Positions 1 to 13,338 are shown, counted from the stretch's first letter. The stretch: 64,000 nucleotides of DNA from Ochromonas danica (GCA_015146655.1 VKHL01000116.1:1-64000); one strand, 5' to 3'. Translations and numbers: made by a program. Notes: generated from the sequence alone by a model not told the origin.

Positions 1-256
1 TGAAGTTGATCTCGCTGGGCAGGCCGCTGCTGGCTATCCACAACTGCAACAGAGCGTGTCTGAAGTCTTCCACGTTGTGCTTAGTCCGGTAGCAGTGCTG
101 CATGACGACGAGCGAGTAGTCCAGCAGGTGTAACGTGCTCTGCTGGATGTACCGCCTGGCCTCTGCGCGAACAGCAGCGTGAAGACTCGACAAGCCCGCC
201 TTCTTAGCACCGCGATTGATCAACTCAAACTCCACAGGGTGATATTGCTCTAGCAT
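1..256 (-). CDS. Unknown protein, N-terminal fragment cut by the window edge
   Basis: An open frame runs on the minus strand from an ATG at 254-256 to the window edge, giving about 85 residues that begin MLEQYHPVEFELINRG. The fragment is predicted to be mostly helical and has no signal peptide, membrane segment or motif that I recognise. It lies head to head with the ZIP4-like gene at 733. A purine-rich stretch (minus strand) precedes the ATG, so an upstream exon cannot be excluded; a short minus-strand frame near 408-500 beginning MGADEERFHFDD could be one. Most of the gene lies outside the window, so no function is proposed. Confidence 0.5.
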   Translation of the reverse strand, partial: MLEQYHPVEFELINRGAKKAGLSSLHAAVRAEARRYIQQSTLHLLDYSLVVMQHCYRTKHNVEDFRHALLQLWIASSGLPSEINF

Positions 257-732
257 CCCTCTTCTCTCTCTTCTCTCTCTCTTCTGTCTCTCAGAGTCTC
301 TCTCTGAATGTCTCTCTGACTCTCTCTGTTCTGTTCACTTGTTGTCATCTGTTGGCTTTCAGTTCGAATTCAAATCGCTGATAAACTAGACTTTTCAAAC
401 TCCACTTTTATGACTTTTGTCTCGTCTTCTCACGATTGTCATCCATCACCTTCGACTGCATGAGATCATCAAAGTGGAAGCGCTCTTCGTCTGCTCCCAT
501 GACACTGAACTCTTCTCTCTCTGCCTTGCTATCAACTGCTTCGTGAAGATTGCGCAGCGCAGCTAATAGAAGTTCTATTAAAGCTAATCTCACAGCAGTC
601 TTGAGGTAATCCCCTGGAAAGAAGTCAAGAGTATCTTTCAGTTTTTCTTCAGCATTTTCAGTTTTCTTCTCTGAGAGGGTGACTGGCTCTCCTAGCGAAG
701 GGATTGACGATTCATCACGTGGCTGGCTAGGT
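257..732. other. Intergenic, CT-rich
   Basis: This stretch separates two divergent genes. Bases about 258-330 are a low-complexity run of TCTCTC/TCTGTC on the plus strand. A minus-strand open frame (408-794) crosses the region but has no ATG until its last 30 codons. No other element is visible. Confidence 0.5.
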
Positions 733-3700
733 ATGGAGGAGGAAGTGGTCAACGTGGCCTCAATCGTGCTGCAGGACTGCTTGCTGTCTATCAAGCGAGT
801 GGAGAGTGTTCTACGCGGTCAAGCAAAGCTCACTCCTGCAGACCTCGCGGCATGGACTCAGCACTGCTATGAGTTCTATCACCGCGTCTCCTCGAAGAAC
901 GCTCTTCTGCAATACGACGACTCCCCATCAGCTGAGAAGACGCAGCATTTGGAGGCTGCAGTTAAACTCTACAATAAAGTGCGTAACTTGCAATCTCCTG
1001 GCCTGCAGGAGATCAAAACAGTTCTCAAGGGATGCTGTGCTTGGGTCTTCTCCATCTTTGGAGATAAGAATGCGAAAGTCTTGTCTATCTTGGTGAAGAC
1101 TCTGAGCAAATGTGGCAGTGACTTCGTCACTCTGTTCAATCAGAACGACCTCGCCAAAGGCTGCTTTGCTGCTGTCATTGGCTTGTGGACTGGTGGCTGC
1201 GATGCCAATATCTTCAAAGATTTGCCGCCTCTGGAAGTGCAGATACTGAAAGAATGCGTCTTCAACAGCTTGGTGCATCGTGCGGAGGAGTTGGTAGGCT
1301 TACCAGAGGGGCAAGGCAGTGAGCTGAGGCGAGTCATGTCCCTCACCATCGACCTCGTGCAAAGCCTTTCCGCTCGATCTAAGCTATTCTGTGTGCAGAG
1401 TATGATCAGCTTTGCGAAGAGAATTGCCAGCACTGTGGCTGACAAGGACATCTCTGTGAAGCTGTTGCAACAAGCATTGAATATCCTCGAGAGTCCCACT
1501 CTTCTCAATGCTTCGGATGGAAACCATGATAACCATGATAATACACAGCAAGATGCACATATGAAGAAAGAGATTGTGGATGGTAAAGTGAGGATATTCC
1601 TGTATTTAGCCTTTATTCATGCAGAGTCAAAGTAAGTTCCTTTTTCAGAGGCAAGCCCCGTGAGATTTCGCTAATTGCCAATACCTTCATCATCCTCTTG
1701 CAGCAATATTCCTCAAGCAACAAGCTGCGTTCAGTCCATTGAAGCTCTTGAAAGTCAAGGATTGGACAAGCCGCTCGGTCACACTGTGTTGTATGCTAAA
1801 CTCGTTGTGGCCATCCGTGAGGGAGATATCCAGCGCTGCCAAACCCTCTTTCGAGCTCTCTTGCAACACGATGCAGTTGTTTTTGATACAGCCATTGCAG
1901 CAGCGAAGAAAATAGCTGAGTTGATTGTCGAGAACGGAGCTGAGAACCAACAAGGCAACTTCTCGGAAATTTACAAACTTCTCGCATTGAAGTTTCCAAA
2001 GTAAACCTTTTGCTATTAGGAAACCTTGGTATTTATCTAATTTCACGGTTGTTACATGGAACAGTGAGCCGCAATTCACGAAGATTCGTCTCAACCATCT
2101 TCAAACTGCTTTGGCCGCGGAAAAATCGGATGAAGGTAAGCTGTACTGGGAGGAACACTTCTTTCTCTGACTGGGTTTGCACTATTAGGGAATGGAGCAG
2201 AGAAATCCAACGAATTGGTTAGCCGCATCGTTTCTGATCACGTGAATGGCGTGCGAAAGCTGGAAGCGAGTGTCTTCGAGCATCTCCGATCTTTGATCAT
2301 CGATGAGCTCCTATGGCAACGCGACCGTCAAATGTGGAGGAGGGTTAGCCTATGGGTGGATTTGATCCTTCAACTTCTTGAAGGTGTTCCCGGCCAAATT
2401 GAAACTGTACATTTGATGAGGCTTCTAAAAGTTGAAGCTGCATTGCAACTCCATGATTACGCCCAGGCGCTCAATGTTGCCAAGAAAGCCCTTGTTGGAG
2501 ATAAGAGCATTCAAACTGCAGTGACATACTTTCGTTGCTTGTTGCACTATGAAGACATACCAAAGAAAGCCGTCGTCGGGCATTTTTTACAACAAATCTA
2601 CCATGATAACGATCGAGAGAGTTCATCTCAAGCTGAGGACTATCTTCGCATTTTGAGAGATTGTGCCTGTGAGGCTGATTGCTGTGATATTTTAACATTT
2701 CTGCAGCGCCACGAGATCGTTCAGACTCTGTTGGTGGCGTGGATCGAGTATTACAAGGAGAAAGAGATGTGGAAAATTGACGAGGAGGAAAGTCTGAGTA
2801 CAGTAAACAGAGAGAACATCGAGGATGTTGAACAGAAACCCCGGCTATTCGATATAGTGAGCTCGTTCATTTACTATGCCCAAAATGCTGCTGACAGTGG
2901 CGGCGAGATTAGTTCCTCTTCTATAGCCCCATCTGCATTGAAAGACAAGATCGGCGACGTAACACATGTAGTTGAATTGGGGTCTTTGCTTCATAAAGAA
3001 GATGAAGACTCATTGAGAAAAGCTATGAACTTCATGCTTCCTAATCTTTCTGTTCAGTTGCTTAATGTCATGAACTTGCTTCTCTCTATTGTGGAAGCTG
3101 CAAAAAGTCGGTCTGAAATAGCACTTCAAGCATTGGGCAGTGCTGATAGCTTATTGCATATTGCTGGATTTAATGCTATCGTGGGAATGATCCATCTTTC
3201 TGCTTTTCCATCCATTTTTGCTGATATCTTTGATGCAGATAACCAGTCCGTTGAAAAGGCATTGGCTACTCTCCAGGCTGGTTCATTCTTCTACGAAATA
3301 GCTGCCTCTTTATACAGTTATTTACATGTCATTCCCGGAACAGCTTTTGAAGACGTCCCTCGGCATCAGATGAAGTGTCTGCTTCTGTCGGCAGGAGGCT
3401 ATTTAGATTCCTTTCGTTTATTGGAGGTGCTCCACGAACGCGATCGCGATCAACCGAGTTGCACTAATTCTGAACGTTCTCATATATCCGCCAAGATGAA
3501 GGAATATTTAGAAAACTCCAGAAAACTCACCAATAATCTTCAATGCGTTGCTGAACAGCTGGGAGATTACTTGGATGAAGAAGACCAGTCGCTGGTGGGA
3601 AGATGCTATGTGCTTCAGATGGCATCCTACTGTTTTAGTGGCAGTGGCGAAAGCTGCGAAGAGTTCATAGAGAACACCAGAAACTCTATCATGCGACTTC

Positions 3701-4281
3701 CTTTGGACTGCTTGAGTCAATGCATCGACCTTGCAGCTAATTCTCAGGTTTGCTCTTTGAATGCCCTGAGAACTCTCATCGGCTACGTTTTGCAAGCTTG
3801 CATGGCAAAGCCACAAGTACCATATCGAATGGTTGGCTCTCTTTATCGGAAGCTGATTGAATTGGCACCTTCAAAGCGCTACGCATTTGAGAAACTACAG
3901 GAGGTCGAATCAGTGCTGAAGACCCTCCCCACTGATGGCGAAGTAATCGATCAAGAAGATATTGACCAAATCTTCTCGTTGGCTTATAATTATGGCATAA
4001 CATTGCTGGATTTGGATCAGCCGGTGTTGGCCGAGCAGTTCTTATTGAGAACTATGAGCATTATTCAATTCACTTCTACTAATATGCAAGTATGGCAGCC
4101 TAAGCTGCGCCAAGCGTATGATATTATCTTGCAAACCAAGTCGGGACCGTCGATATTTGCCTCGGATTCTGATGTTCTTGAAGAGGGACAATGTGGTCGT
4201 AAGCGACCTGCAGATGAGCCTTCGTCCCCAACAACAGGAAGAGTTGGCCAGCTATCTCTCGAGGCGTTCAAAAGCCCGTAA
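733..4281 (+). CDS. SPO22/ZIP4/TEX11-like meiotic TPR protein
   Basis: Four exons (733-1631, 1704-2000, 2065-2135, 2189-4281) join in frame to a protein of 1119 residues. It is all-helical, as expected for the tetratricopeptide scaffold of this family. The C-terminal segment (YNYGITLLDLDQPVLAEQF, then a WQPKLRQAYD stretch) matches in spacing and character the end of mammalian TEX11, where a TPR pair carries a similar NxGI..F....AEKW pattern. Family members join the synaptonemal complex to crossover factors (the ZMM group) in meiotic prophase. The start is the first ATG in frame; the frame is open for a further 18 codons upstream without another ATG. The middle third is poorly conserved, so the assignment rests on overall architecture and the C-terminus. 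Confidence 0.68.
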
Positions 4282-4506
4282 TCACACAATCAGAGATGTG
4301 CAATAACTAAAAGTTGCATGACTTCAACGACGTTATTTACATGTGGAGCACTAGAGATTTGCGACAAATTAATTGCCTTGAAATAAGATCGACTGAGTTT
4401 TGAAATCAACGAGCCCAACCATCTCCTAACACTCCATCACCATTCATATTTACAACAACAGAGAGAAACCACTGCCTGTAATATAAACCATCTGCTGTCT
4501 ATTGAC

Positions 4507-5436
4507 TCATCGCTTCTTGTAGAGACAAGATTTGACCTCCATGTCCCACTCGAAAGAGGGATTGGCTTCGTCATTCTTGGCGGCCTCGACATCGAAGAAC
4601 ATGACGTTTTCCAGCAGCTGCGCCTCCTGCTTCACGGTGAAGCCAGCGCCCTTCAAGAATCGAATGAACCTCTTGATCCCTTTGTTGTCCTGGAAGCGAC
4701 TTCTCACCTCGATGATCTTGACCAGCCCGCCCACCTTGAGAATCCGCCGCGCCTCTTTGATGAAGTCCACGAGGTTGGTGCCCATGAGGGAGAGACAGAA
4801 GACGACGATGTCAACCGAGCCGTCGGCCAAGGGAACATGGGCCATGTCACAAGCCGTCACTCGATCATTGGCAGCGACGAGATCGAAGGAATGCACTCGA
4901 TTGGAGAGAGAAGCCGACAGCCTGGCCTCACCGCAGCCCATGTCAGCCACCACGGCGGATTTGTGTTTCGTGTTAACCCACTCGATGATGAGGTCCAGAG
5001 GGTTGAGAGGCCAGACCGCAGCCTGCTCGCGGTAGCCGGTGTGGTAGAGGTGGAACTTCTCGGGGTGCTGCTGGAAGTCTGCGAAGGAGGTGTGGCCGGG
5101 GTTGCTGTAGAGGTCCTCGTTGATCGATCGGAAGCGCGCCCCTTCCAGCTTGCGAGCGAACTGCTGCTGCAGGGCTGAGAGCTTGCTAGTGCCTCCACCA
5201 CCACTATTAGTGCTAGTGCTATGGCTAGTGTTGGTAGTAGTGCTGGAGGAAGTGGAAGGCGCAGGAATTGGTCGAGGCCTGCCGGGCAGCTGCGACTGCT
5301 TCTTCATGACCTGCTGGCTCTTACTGTGGGGGGCAGAGGCACCGCCTGATTTCGACTTAGCCTTGCCATCATGCTTGCTTCCTTTAGCATGAGATGCAGA
5401 GGAGGTCTGCGGCTTCTTCTTCTCTGACTTGACCAT
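4507..5436 (-). CDS. RRP8: RRP8-like rRNA-processing methyltransferase
   Basis: A single exon encodes 309 residues. The first 100 or so are low-complexity, rich in Lys, Ser and Thr, as is usual for nucleolar proteins. The rest is the RRP8 methyltransferase fold: FHLYHTGYREQAAVWPLNP, the SAM-binding loop VVADMGCGEARL, CDMAHVPLADGSVD and the hallmark VFCLSLMGTN. Yeast and human RRP8 methylate N1 of an adenine in 25S/28S rRNA; the same reaction in the nucleolus is inferred. The frame stays open 12 codons beyond the chosen ATG at 5434-5436 but contains no further ATG. The gene is head to head with the ALG13 gene (200 bases between start codons). Confidence 0.92.
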   Translation of the reverse strand: MVKSEKKKPQTSSASHAKGSKHDGKAKSKSGGASAPHSKSQQVMKKQSQLPGRPRPIPAPSTSSSTTTNTSHSTSTNSGGGGTSKLSALQQQFARKLEGARFRSINEDLYSNPGHTSFADFQQHPEKFHLYHTGYREQAAVWPLNPLDLIIEWVNTKHKSAVVADMGCGEARLSASLSNRVHSFDLVAANDRVTACDMAHVPLADGSVDIVVFCLSLMGTNLVDFIKEARRILKVGGLVKIIEVRSRFQDNKGIKRFIRFLKGAGFTVKQEAQLLENVMFFDVEAAKNDEANPSFEWDMEVKSCLYKKR

Positions 5437-5636
5437 GCTGACTGACCCTCTCACTCTTCCATTCCTTTCCAAGACAAAGACAAGAAACAGTTTTTACAGA
5501 AGAACACCTGTTTTTCTTCCAAGCATCAAGAAACAGTTTTCCTGAAGAACACGTGTGTCTCCCACGCATATAATAATAGCACCTGTTTTGGATTGGTTTG
5601 GTTGCTGTTCTGTGGGAAGAGTTAAGTTGGTCTAGG

Positions 5637-6173
5637 ATGGAGAAAGATGGCCGGCTAGCGTTGGTCACAGTGGGTACGACAGAGTTTGATGATCTCATCC
5701 ATCACATAGACAATGAAGACTTCCTTCGTCTCTTGTTGCAGATGGGTCTCAATCGTTTAGTCGTGCAGCGGGGCAGAGGCCAGCGCTCGCCTGAAACCCT
5801 CTTGAAGGCTAGCACTACCTTGGGAGTGCAAGTAGAAGTCATACGCTTCCATGAGAATCTCTCTACAGTGATCGCACAGGCAGCGCTGGTCATTGGCCAT
5901 GCGGGCGCGGGGACGATCTTGGACGCCGTGGCAGGACACAGTCCCATTATCATAGTCGTCAACGACAGCCTGCAGGGGAATCACCAGTTAGAACTGGCCT
6001 CTGTGGTAGCCCAGAAGGGGGTGGGGAAGGTCACGTCCCCCTCCCGCCTGCTCGCCACGCTAAGCGAAGCCTACGCTGAGGACATGCTGCGCCAGGCAGG
6101 GCAGGCCTCCTTCCCCATCCTCGAGAGCGACCGATTCGTCGCCGTGCTAGATGAGATCTTCAACTTCGCCTAG
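5637..6173 (+). CDS. ALG13: UDP-GlcNAc transferase subunit ALG13
   Basis: A single exon of 178 residues that matches the catalytic half of the ALG13/ALG14 enzyme along its whole length. Key blocks are LVTVGTTEFDDLI at the N-terminus, NRLVVQRGRG, the donor-binding signature VIGHAGAGTILD, and NDSLQGNHQLELA. The enzyme adds the second GlcNAc to dolichol-PP-GlcNAc on the cytosolic face of the ER, in N-glycan assembly; ALG13 needs the membrane partner ALG14, which is not in this window. The length is that of the minimal fungal-type protein, without the extra domains of the mammalian form. ATG 5637 directly precedes the conserved core. Confidence 0.92.
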   Translation: MEKDGRLALVTVGTTEFDDLIHHIDNEDFLRLLLQMGLNRLVVQRGRGQRSPETLLKASTTLGVQVEVIRFHENLSTVIAQAALVIGHAGAGTILDAVAGHSPIIIVVNDSLQGNHQLELASVVAQKGVGKVTSPSRLLATLSEAYAEDMLRQAGQASFPILESDRFVAVLDEIFNFA

Positions 6174-6478
6174 CTGCTGCTGTTAGCACTCTGACTCTGT
6201 ATATAAGAGACCTGTTAATGTGTTAAATATCGCTTAATAAACAATCACACGGGGAAGAAGTTCAGGGAAGACCGTTCAGCACTCCACTCTTGCAGTTGTT
6301 CGTGGAGGTATTTGTAGAGGCAATGATCACTTTGACCATCTCTGCTCTGCATAGCTATGGTAAGGGTTTTGATCGCCTTAAGTTAAAGAAACAGTTTATA
6401 ATTGAGAAACGCGTTCTTTCGTCCGTTGCCTTCTAACCCTTGTGAAAGGTATCGCTTGAAGGTACACAGTTATGATCT
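6174..6478. other. Intergenic between ALG13 and CEP19
   Basis: A 305-base spacer between two genes on the same strand. Apart from the AATAAA near its start nothing is recognisable; it must hold the 3' UTR of ALG13 and the promoter of the CEP19-like gene. Confidence 0.4.
6236..6241 (+). terminator. Putative polyadenylation signal of ALG13
   Basis: AATAAA lies about 63 bases after the ALG13 stop codon, in a T/A-rich stretch. This is a sequence match only. Confidence 0.35.
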
Positions 6479-7119
6479 ATGGAGAGCGAGGAGAAGGCCA
6501 AGACTGTGCTGCGAATCGCTCTACGGAGGTCTGCCTTGTCTCTCTTTGTGGAGTACGAGGACCGTGAGGGCCGGCAGCATTGCAAGCGGATCCACCTCAA
6601 GCGCTCCTTCTGTGCGGTCAGTCAGTCAGTCCCTCGCCACACACACTCCCCCCTCCCCCTCCCCGCCTGACTGACTGTGACGGTCTCCTGCTTGTCTCTT
6701 AGTCAGCTGACCAGCTCACCAACGAGCTAATCCTCTGCTTCCCGCATCACCTCTCAGGAGACCTCGTGCCTCGCCAGCAGGTCAGCAGCCAGCCAGAGCC
6801 TTCGCCTTCTACTCCCTTCTACTTTGTCACTTGACCTACACGACATGCTTGTGAGCAGCTATTGAAAGTGGTCAGGCCTCTGTTCGCAGCCAAGGGCATC
6901 GACCGCGAGCCAGAGCCCCTCGTCGACGACTCCCCCCATGGCATGCAAGCGCTGCAAAGCCTCGACCTCAACAAAGTCTCCGACGAGGTCAACAAGAAGG
7001 CCAAGGAGATCATGTCTCAACACTTTGAAGCAGCGCGCCTCAAGCCTGGAGATGATGGCTTTGAATATGATGTTCGGCGTGACTTCCAGCCCACCGAAGC
7101 CTCTGATTGGGACGATTGA
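6479..7119 (+). CDS. CEP19: CEP19-like centrosomal/basal body protein
   Basis: Three exons (6479-6616, 6703-6780, 6859-7119), all joined in phase 0, give 158 residues, close to human CEP19 (about 165). The pattern follows the family: an N-terminal strand pair with LSLFVEYEDREGRQ, a helix with a PRQQLLKVVR segment, then the C-terminal signature KEIMSQHFEAARLKPGDDGF followed by YDVRRDFQP and a final WDD. CEP19 is recruited to the mother centriole and basal body by FOP/CEP350 and activates RABL2 to release IFT trains into the cilium. Its presence supports a ciliated organism. Intron 1 begins with a short GTCAGTCAGTCAG run. Confidence 0.85.
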
Positions 7120-7315
7120 CCGCCAAGTACTTACGCTACTGTAGATAGACTGGGATGGGACCATGTGTTCCTATTGTAAATGATAATGTACAAATCTAAA
7201 AAGGAAAAATGGGTTGGTTATGATTCACAAAGGTGGAACGAACACATGCACTGCGGGATATTCGTCAACCCCGCAGAATTAGGTGCGCCTTTCACTTTCT
7301 ACTCTAACACAGTGC

Positions 7316-8630
<1,315 letters not shown>

Positions 8631-8896
8631 TGTAGAGAATGTGTGAGGAGAAGTGAAGAGGAAATCGAAGCGAAGCGAGGCGCAGGATCGATTGTGGAAG
8701 AACGACAAGCAGAAGGCGAAGAGGCGAAGTGAACCACCACACAGTCGCTGCCTGTGCTGCTGTCACAGTGGCGGTCAGTGGTGGGGCTCTGCCTGCGTGG
8801 TGCTTCCTGTGGTGAAAGTGCGTCACATCCCCAAGAGCCACAAACGCAACGTCAGCGGCGACAAATGACTTCCGAGCGATCAAACGCCCTCAAGCA

Positions 8897-8973
8897 GTCT
8901 GTTTGTCTGTGTGTTTGTCTGTTTGTCTGTGTGTTTGTCTGTCTGTCTGTGTGTTTGTCTGTCTGCCTGTGTG
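8897..8973. repeat. Simple repeat (GTCT/GTTT/GTGT)n
   Basis: An imperfect tetranucleotide tract of GTCTGTTTGTCTGTGTG type, about 77 bases, upstream of GAPDH. Confidence 0.85.
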
Positions 8974-10054
8974 CTCGTGCTGTGCCAGGGGAGAGCCAGA
9001 GGAGAGAATCAATCCCAACCTCAACCCAACCAAGTGCAATTCCAACAAGATTCCCACAAGCTGCTCTGGTACTGTGTTGTACTGCTCCTCCACCCCGTGT
9101 GAAATATTCTCAAACAGCCTTTCTGTCTCTGTGGGATGACCAATCGAGTGCTGTTCCTATCTTCTTGTGTTGAAAGAAGTGATGTTGATATATGACAAGG
9201 AAAGCGGAACCCACCCAAAGAGTCAATCTAAAGCCTTCAGAAATCGAAGGATATGGCGGTGAGGAATTTGCTTGGAAGCATTCTTTCCCTCTCCCCCCAC
9301 CCTGCGAGGACTGCTTCTTCCTCTCGGTCGAAGCAAGATGGTCAAGACTTATCAACGGATCTCCATCGACAAAGGAATGGCGAATGAATGTTACTAGTTG
9401 CGCTGGTATCACAGTTCTTTTATTGCAATTCAAGCTGATAGCCTTGGTCTGCTCCCTGACCCTAACTGATCTCATATGACTCAGTTTTCGCCATTGGGCT
9501 GCTGTGCACTACACTAGCTCTGGTGTATAACTATCAACAATCATTCTATAAGTGTATGCAAGAACGTTTTTGGTTTCTTTTTGCTTAACTTGTTAGTTTT
9601 GTAGTGTCAAGAAGCAGAGATTCAATAGTTACTTAGTAACTTAACAAACCTTCATAATAAGATGCCAAATTCTCCACAGCTTTGGGTTTTGCAAAGTATT
9701 CCAATTAAGGAAGTAAGCAACCATATCTCATTATTCACATCTGTGGGATTCTTGAAAAGCACAGTCAGTTAATTCTTGGTCTCCTCATCTCATTCTTGGT
9801 CAGACAAAGGAGAGAGAGGATTAAAACAACAACGTCACTATAATTATGTTGCGAGGGCCTTCTCCTGTGCGGGAAACCGGAACGATGACAAGATAACGAT
9901 AACGGCTGCTGCAACACTGCTGGCTGCTGTATGCACTGCACTGTACAGTGAGTGCTGTGGTCTCTGCTGTCCGCTGTGCTGCTGTTGTTGTCTCCTCTCT
10001 GCGGCACAACGACAAGCCAAGCATACCAAAGGCAAGACCAGTACAGGCAATAAT

Positions 10055-10082
10055 CAATAGGCAATAGGCAATAGGCAATAGG
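10055..10082. repeat. Tandem heptamer (CAATAGG)4
   Basis: Four exact copies of CAATAGG, followed by a degenerate CAGTAG, about 320 bases before the PP2C start codon. Confidence 0.9.
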
Positions 10083-10399
10083 CAGTAGCTCTTCTAATAG
10101 CTATAGTTGACTGACTGACCAGCTCAACCGACACGACAATCACAGACAGCACGCGCTATTGATATCTGTTTATCAATAAATCCATCCGTCGATCTATCAG
10201 CCCATCCAACCGTCTGATTAATAGTCCCTTCCCTATCATCTCCCCGCTTTTTGCCTTCCAACTACTATTTTTCAGGCTCTATTAATCGAAGCAAGGGCAA
10301 CTGGTTGATGAGTCTGGTGATATAGAATTACCTCCAGCCAACCTCAGCGTATCCAGCTGATCTGATCTCATCCTTCCTAGTGATATTAATTCTTGATAA

Positions 10400-12360
10400 A
10401 TGCGCGTCAGTCGAGGTGGATCGAGGAGTGGCTCGCGGGTAAGTCTCTTGCCTCTTCCAAGCATAAAGACCTAATGGTTAATAATTTCTTTTTGTCATTT
10501 ATTCGTCAGCCGCTAAAACAAGTTACCGCCGCCTCGTCTCCTTCTCCCGCACTTCCGAATCGGACGATGAAATTGCCCTCCATAAACCAAATGCCTTCTG
10601 CGTTAGGTAAGGCAGTCCACCCTCTTTCTCCTGCCATCTTTCTTAATCTAAAGAAATGCAATGGACTCGCCATTCTGTTCGTTCTTTCTGTAGAGGATTC
10701 GCCAAGGGTCAGCGCTCCTCGGCCTCTCAACGTCTCTGTGGGGGTCTGTTCCATGCAAGGAAGAAGACCCTACCAAGAGGATGAGTATGCCATCCATCCA
10801 TTCCTGACACAAGCCAGCAATAACATGCCCGAGACTCATTTCTTCGGCCTCTTCGATGGCCATGCTGGAGGAAGATGTTCCAAACATGTCGCGTCAAATC
10901 TGGCGGAAGCACTTATTGAGGATGAAGCCTATGTCCACAACCTGCCTCAAGCGATCAAGCGCACCTTCCACACTGTCAATGAACAATTCCTCAAGATTGC
11001 CGAGAAGATGAAGTTGCACGACGGGTCGACAGGACTTGTGGCTCTAATCCGCGATAACAAACTTCTTGTGGCCAATTCTGGCGATTGTCGCGCCTTAGTT
11101 GTCAGTGGAAACAAAACAGTGCAGATGTCCACTGACCACAAACCAACCAATCCTGACGAGCAAAAGAGAATTGGCAGTCTTGGCGGCTCTGTTGTTTACT
11201 GCATGGGTGTTGCAAGAGTTAACCGAATCTTGGCTGTTTCCAGGGCCTTTGGCAATCGGACTATTCGCTCAGTTATCCGTCCCGATGCAGAGCTTATGCA
11301 GAGAGATATTGCCGATGCTGATGATTTCCTCGTGATGGCCTCTGACGGCTTGTGGGATGTCTTGAAGAACAAAGACGTTGGCGATATTTGTTCCTCGCCC
11401 TATTTGAATCGTAAACCACAGGCCATTGCTGAGGAGTTGGTTCAGACTGCTCTGGCTCGAGGTTCGATGGATAATGTCACTTGCATTGTTGTCTCTTTAA
11501 CGGAGTTCCACGGTCGGACAAGTGCGGACCAGTACGAAATGGGAAGATTGTTCAGCTCTACAGACCCAACTGCCCGCTTAAGTGATGGAATCGCTCAAGG
11601 CGGCAGCAGTAACAACAGCACCATGGATGATGACTCGGGAGAACTCAGTGGTCAAACATTTCCCTACTTCACTGCAGGCCGCGGAAAGAAAACAAACATT
11701 TTGCAGGAGGCGCATTCTCGTCAACGCAGTCTTGGCAGTGCCGAGTTAAACGAATACTTTGAGAATGGAGCGCGAGGCAACAATGGGAGCAATGGGAGAC
11801 AAGCAACAGCGTCTAAGGCGCCGTTGAACAAGACAACGTCTCCTTTCTTGCCCAACCCTTCGACAAAAGATCTGTCCTCGATTATGCCTGTAGGCATGAT
11901 TGTGGACGATGATGGGACGATGATTGGTGGCGATTACAATTCCCTGGACAGACCGCTCACAGCATTAGAGCCGTTGCTCTCGGGTAACATGTCGAACCTT
12001 CCCCGAGTTGCTAGTCGCGGATCTAACTTGTCTGGAAACACTGCAGCTGGAACTGGTCGAAGTGTTTCTGAGGTTGTTGTGCAACAGAAGGCGTCCTTTC
12101 CGGCACATATACGGTCTTTGAGAAATCACGGCATTTCTGCATCATTTGGAGAAACAACTAGTAATTCAAGCTCATCCTCTCCTCAACATCCTTATCGTCT
12201 GAATCGACCGATGTCTCTTGGCCCCACAGCAGCCTCTCACTGGTCGGAGATGGCTAGCAAAGCGAATGAGGAGTCCTATGTCTTGGGACATCCTACTCCT
12301 GGTTCGAATGTGGGGTCAGGCTTAGCAGCATCTCTAACTCGCCATCGTATTGCCCTCTAG
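10400..12360 (+). CDS. PP2C-family protein phosphatase with long C-terminal tail
   Basis: Three exons (10400-10438, 10510-10606, 10694-12360) give 600 residues. Both introns are short (71 and 87 bases) and happen to keep the frame open if unspliced, but they have good GTAAGT/GTAAGG donors and CAG/TAG acceptors. The PP2C fold spans about residues 60-325. Metal-binding and catalytic motifs are all present: RPYQEDEYAI, FGLFDGHAGG, ANSGDCRALV, the late ASDGLWDVL and DNVTCIVV. The enzyme is a Mg/Mn-dependent Ser/Thr phosphatase. The last 270 residues are low-complexity, rich in Ser, Asn and Gly, and unlike any domain I know; they may be a regulatory or localisation region. No signal peptide is visible. 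Confidence 0.9.
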
Positions 12361-13338
12361 GCGCTGTTATAGATGAAAAGCTAGACTCGTCACGTACATC
12401 ATGAGCTGTGTTTCTCAGAGAGAATCACTCGCTGCTCATTTGTTGTTGTAACCCAATGTTTGTTGGCAGTTAAAGTGTTATATTGCTGTTTGCATGTCCA
12501 TTGTTTGTTGGGTTGTATGTTCTATTCAAACTTCACCTAAAAGTCGTTGGTTTGTGTTATACATTTGTTTGTGTGCTTTGATGCTCTTCGTTCACTGACT
12601 GCAAAATCATTTATCGTGATTACATTTCCTGCTTGAGGTGACTTGTTTGTAGCTACTCTGATCACTCTCATTCTCAACCTTTAGAATGAACAGTACGTAT
12701 GTCATGACATTGAATGGTTTGTCTGTATGTTGGCACATCGCCGCGGTGTCGCGGTGTTTCATCTGGTATGTTCTTATTCTTCTCCCTATTGTGCCTCCCT
12801 TCTTCGTTGGGTTGCTCTTGTTGAGGGTCGAGTACCAGCGGAATTGTATCTGACGCTTTCTTCACCTCGTCATCGTTACTGACTCAGCAATCTTTATGCG
12901 TAACTCTGTTGAGTCTTGTGGGGTGTGAGTGAAGAAGCGCCAGTGGACAGACCAGACCATCTTGTCTTTGTGTGGTGTGCTTGTGGAGAAGATAGTTCAT
13001 CACATAGAAGCCTTCGTTTAAATCTCGAGCTTTTCTGCCAAGGGATGTAAATAGCTCACAGTGATATATGTTAATGTATGCTAGTTTGTTGGTGGTAAGC
13101 GTAGTGAGTGTTTGTAAGTCGTAGTAAATTGTGCCATTCTGAAAGTGTTGCTACCGGTACTATTCAAAGCTGTGGCTGAGATGGTAAGTTAAAGGAATCT
13201 CACACGCATCACAACAATAGTTGACGTCAGCACCGCGGCAGAGTGGCAATGTGCTGCAAGGACTGCAGCATGTTGACTTGACAATTCAACAAAGTGCATC
13301 TCACTCTGCTTAGGACGGCCGCTCATTGTCTTCTTCGG
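12361..13338. other. Intergenic between PP2C and transporter 1
   Basis: A T-rich 3' flank followed by the transporter promoter region. No gene, repeat or RNA is recognisable in it. Confidence 0.4.

Larger units (their letters stand above)
8631..10399. other. Long intergenic region between GAPDH and a PP2C gene
   Basis: This is the largest gene-free stretch in the window, lying between two divergent genes. It contains two simple repeats (listed separately). Short open frames occur on both strands (for example 9192-9479 and 9776-10060) but none has coding character, a family match or supported splice sites. It should hold the GAPDH promoter and 5' UTR on one side and the PP2C promoter on the other. 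I see no RNA gene or mobile element. Confidence 0.5.

Noticed and set aside
408-794. Minus-strand open frame of 128 codons overlapping the ZIP4-like start
   Set aside because: It has no ATG until its last 30 codons and overlaps the 5' end of a better supported gene. Only the last part might be an exon of the edge gene.
8631-10399. A hidden gene or RNA in the long spacer
   Set aside because: Short frames (9192-9479, 9776-10060) lack splice support, conservation clues or domain motifs; no tRNA or rRNA features were found.
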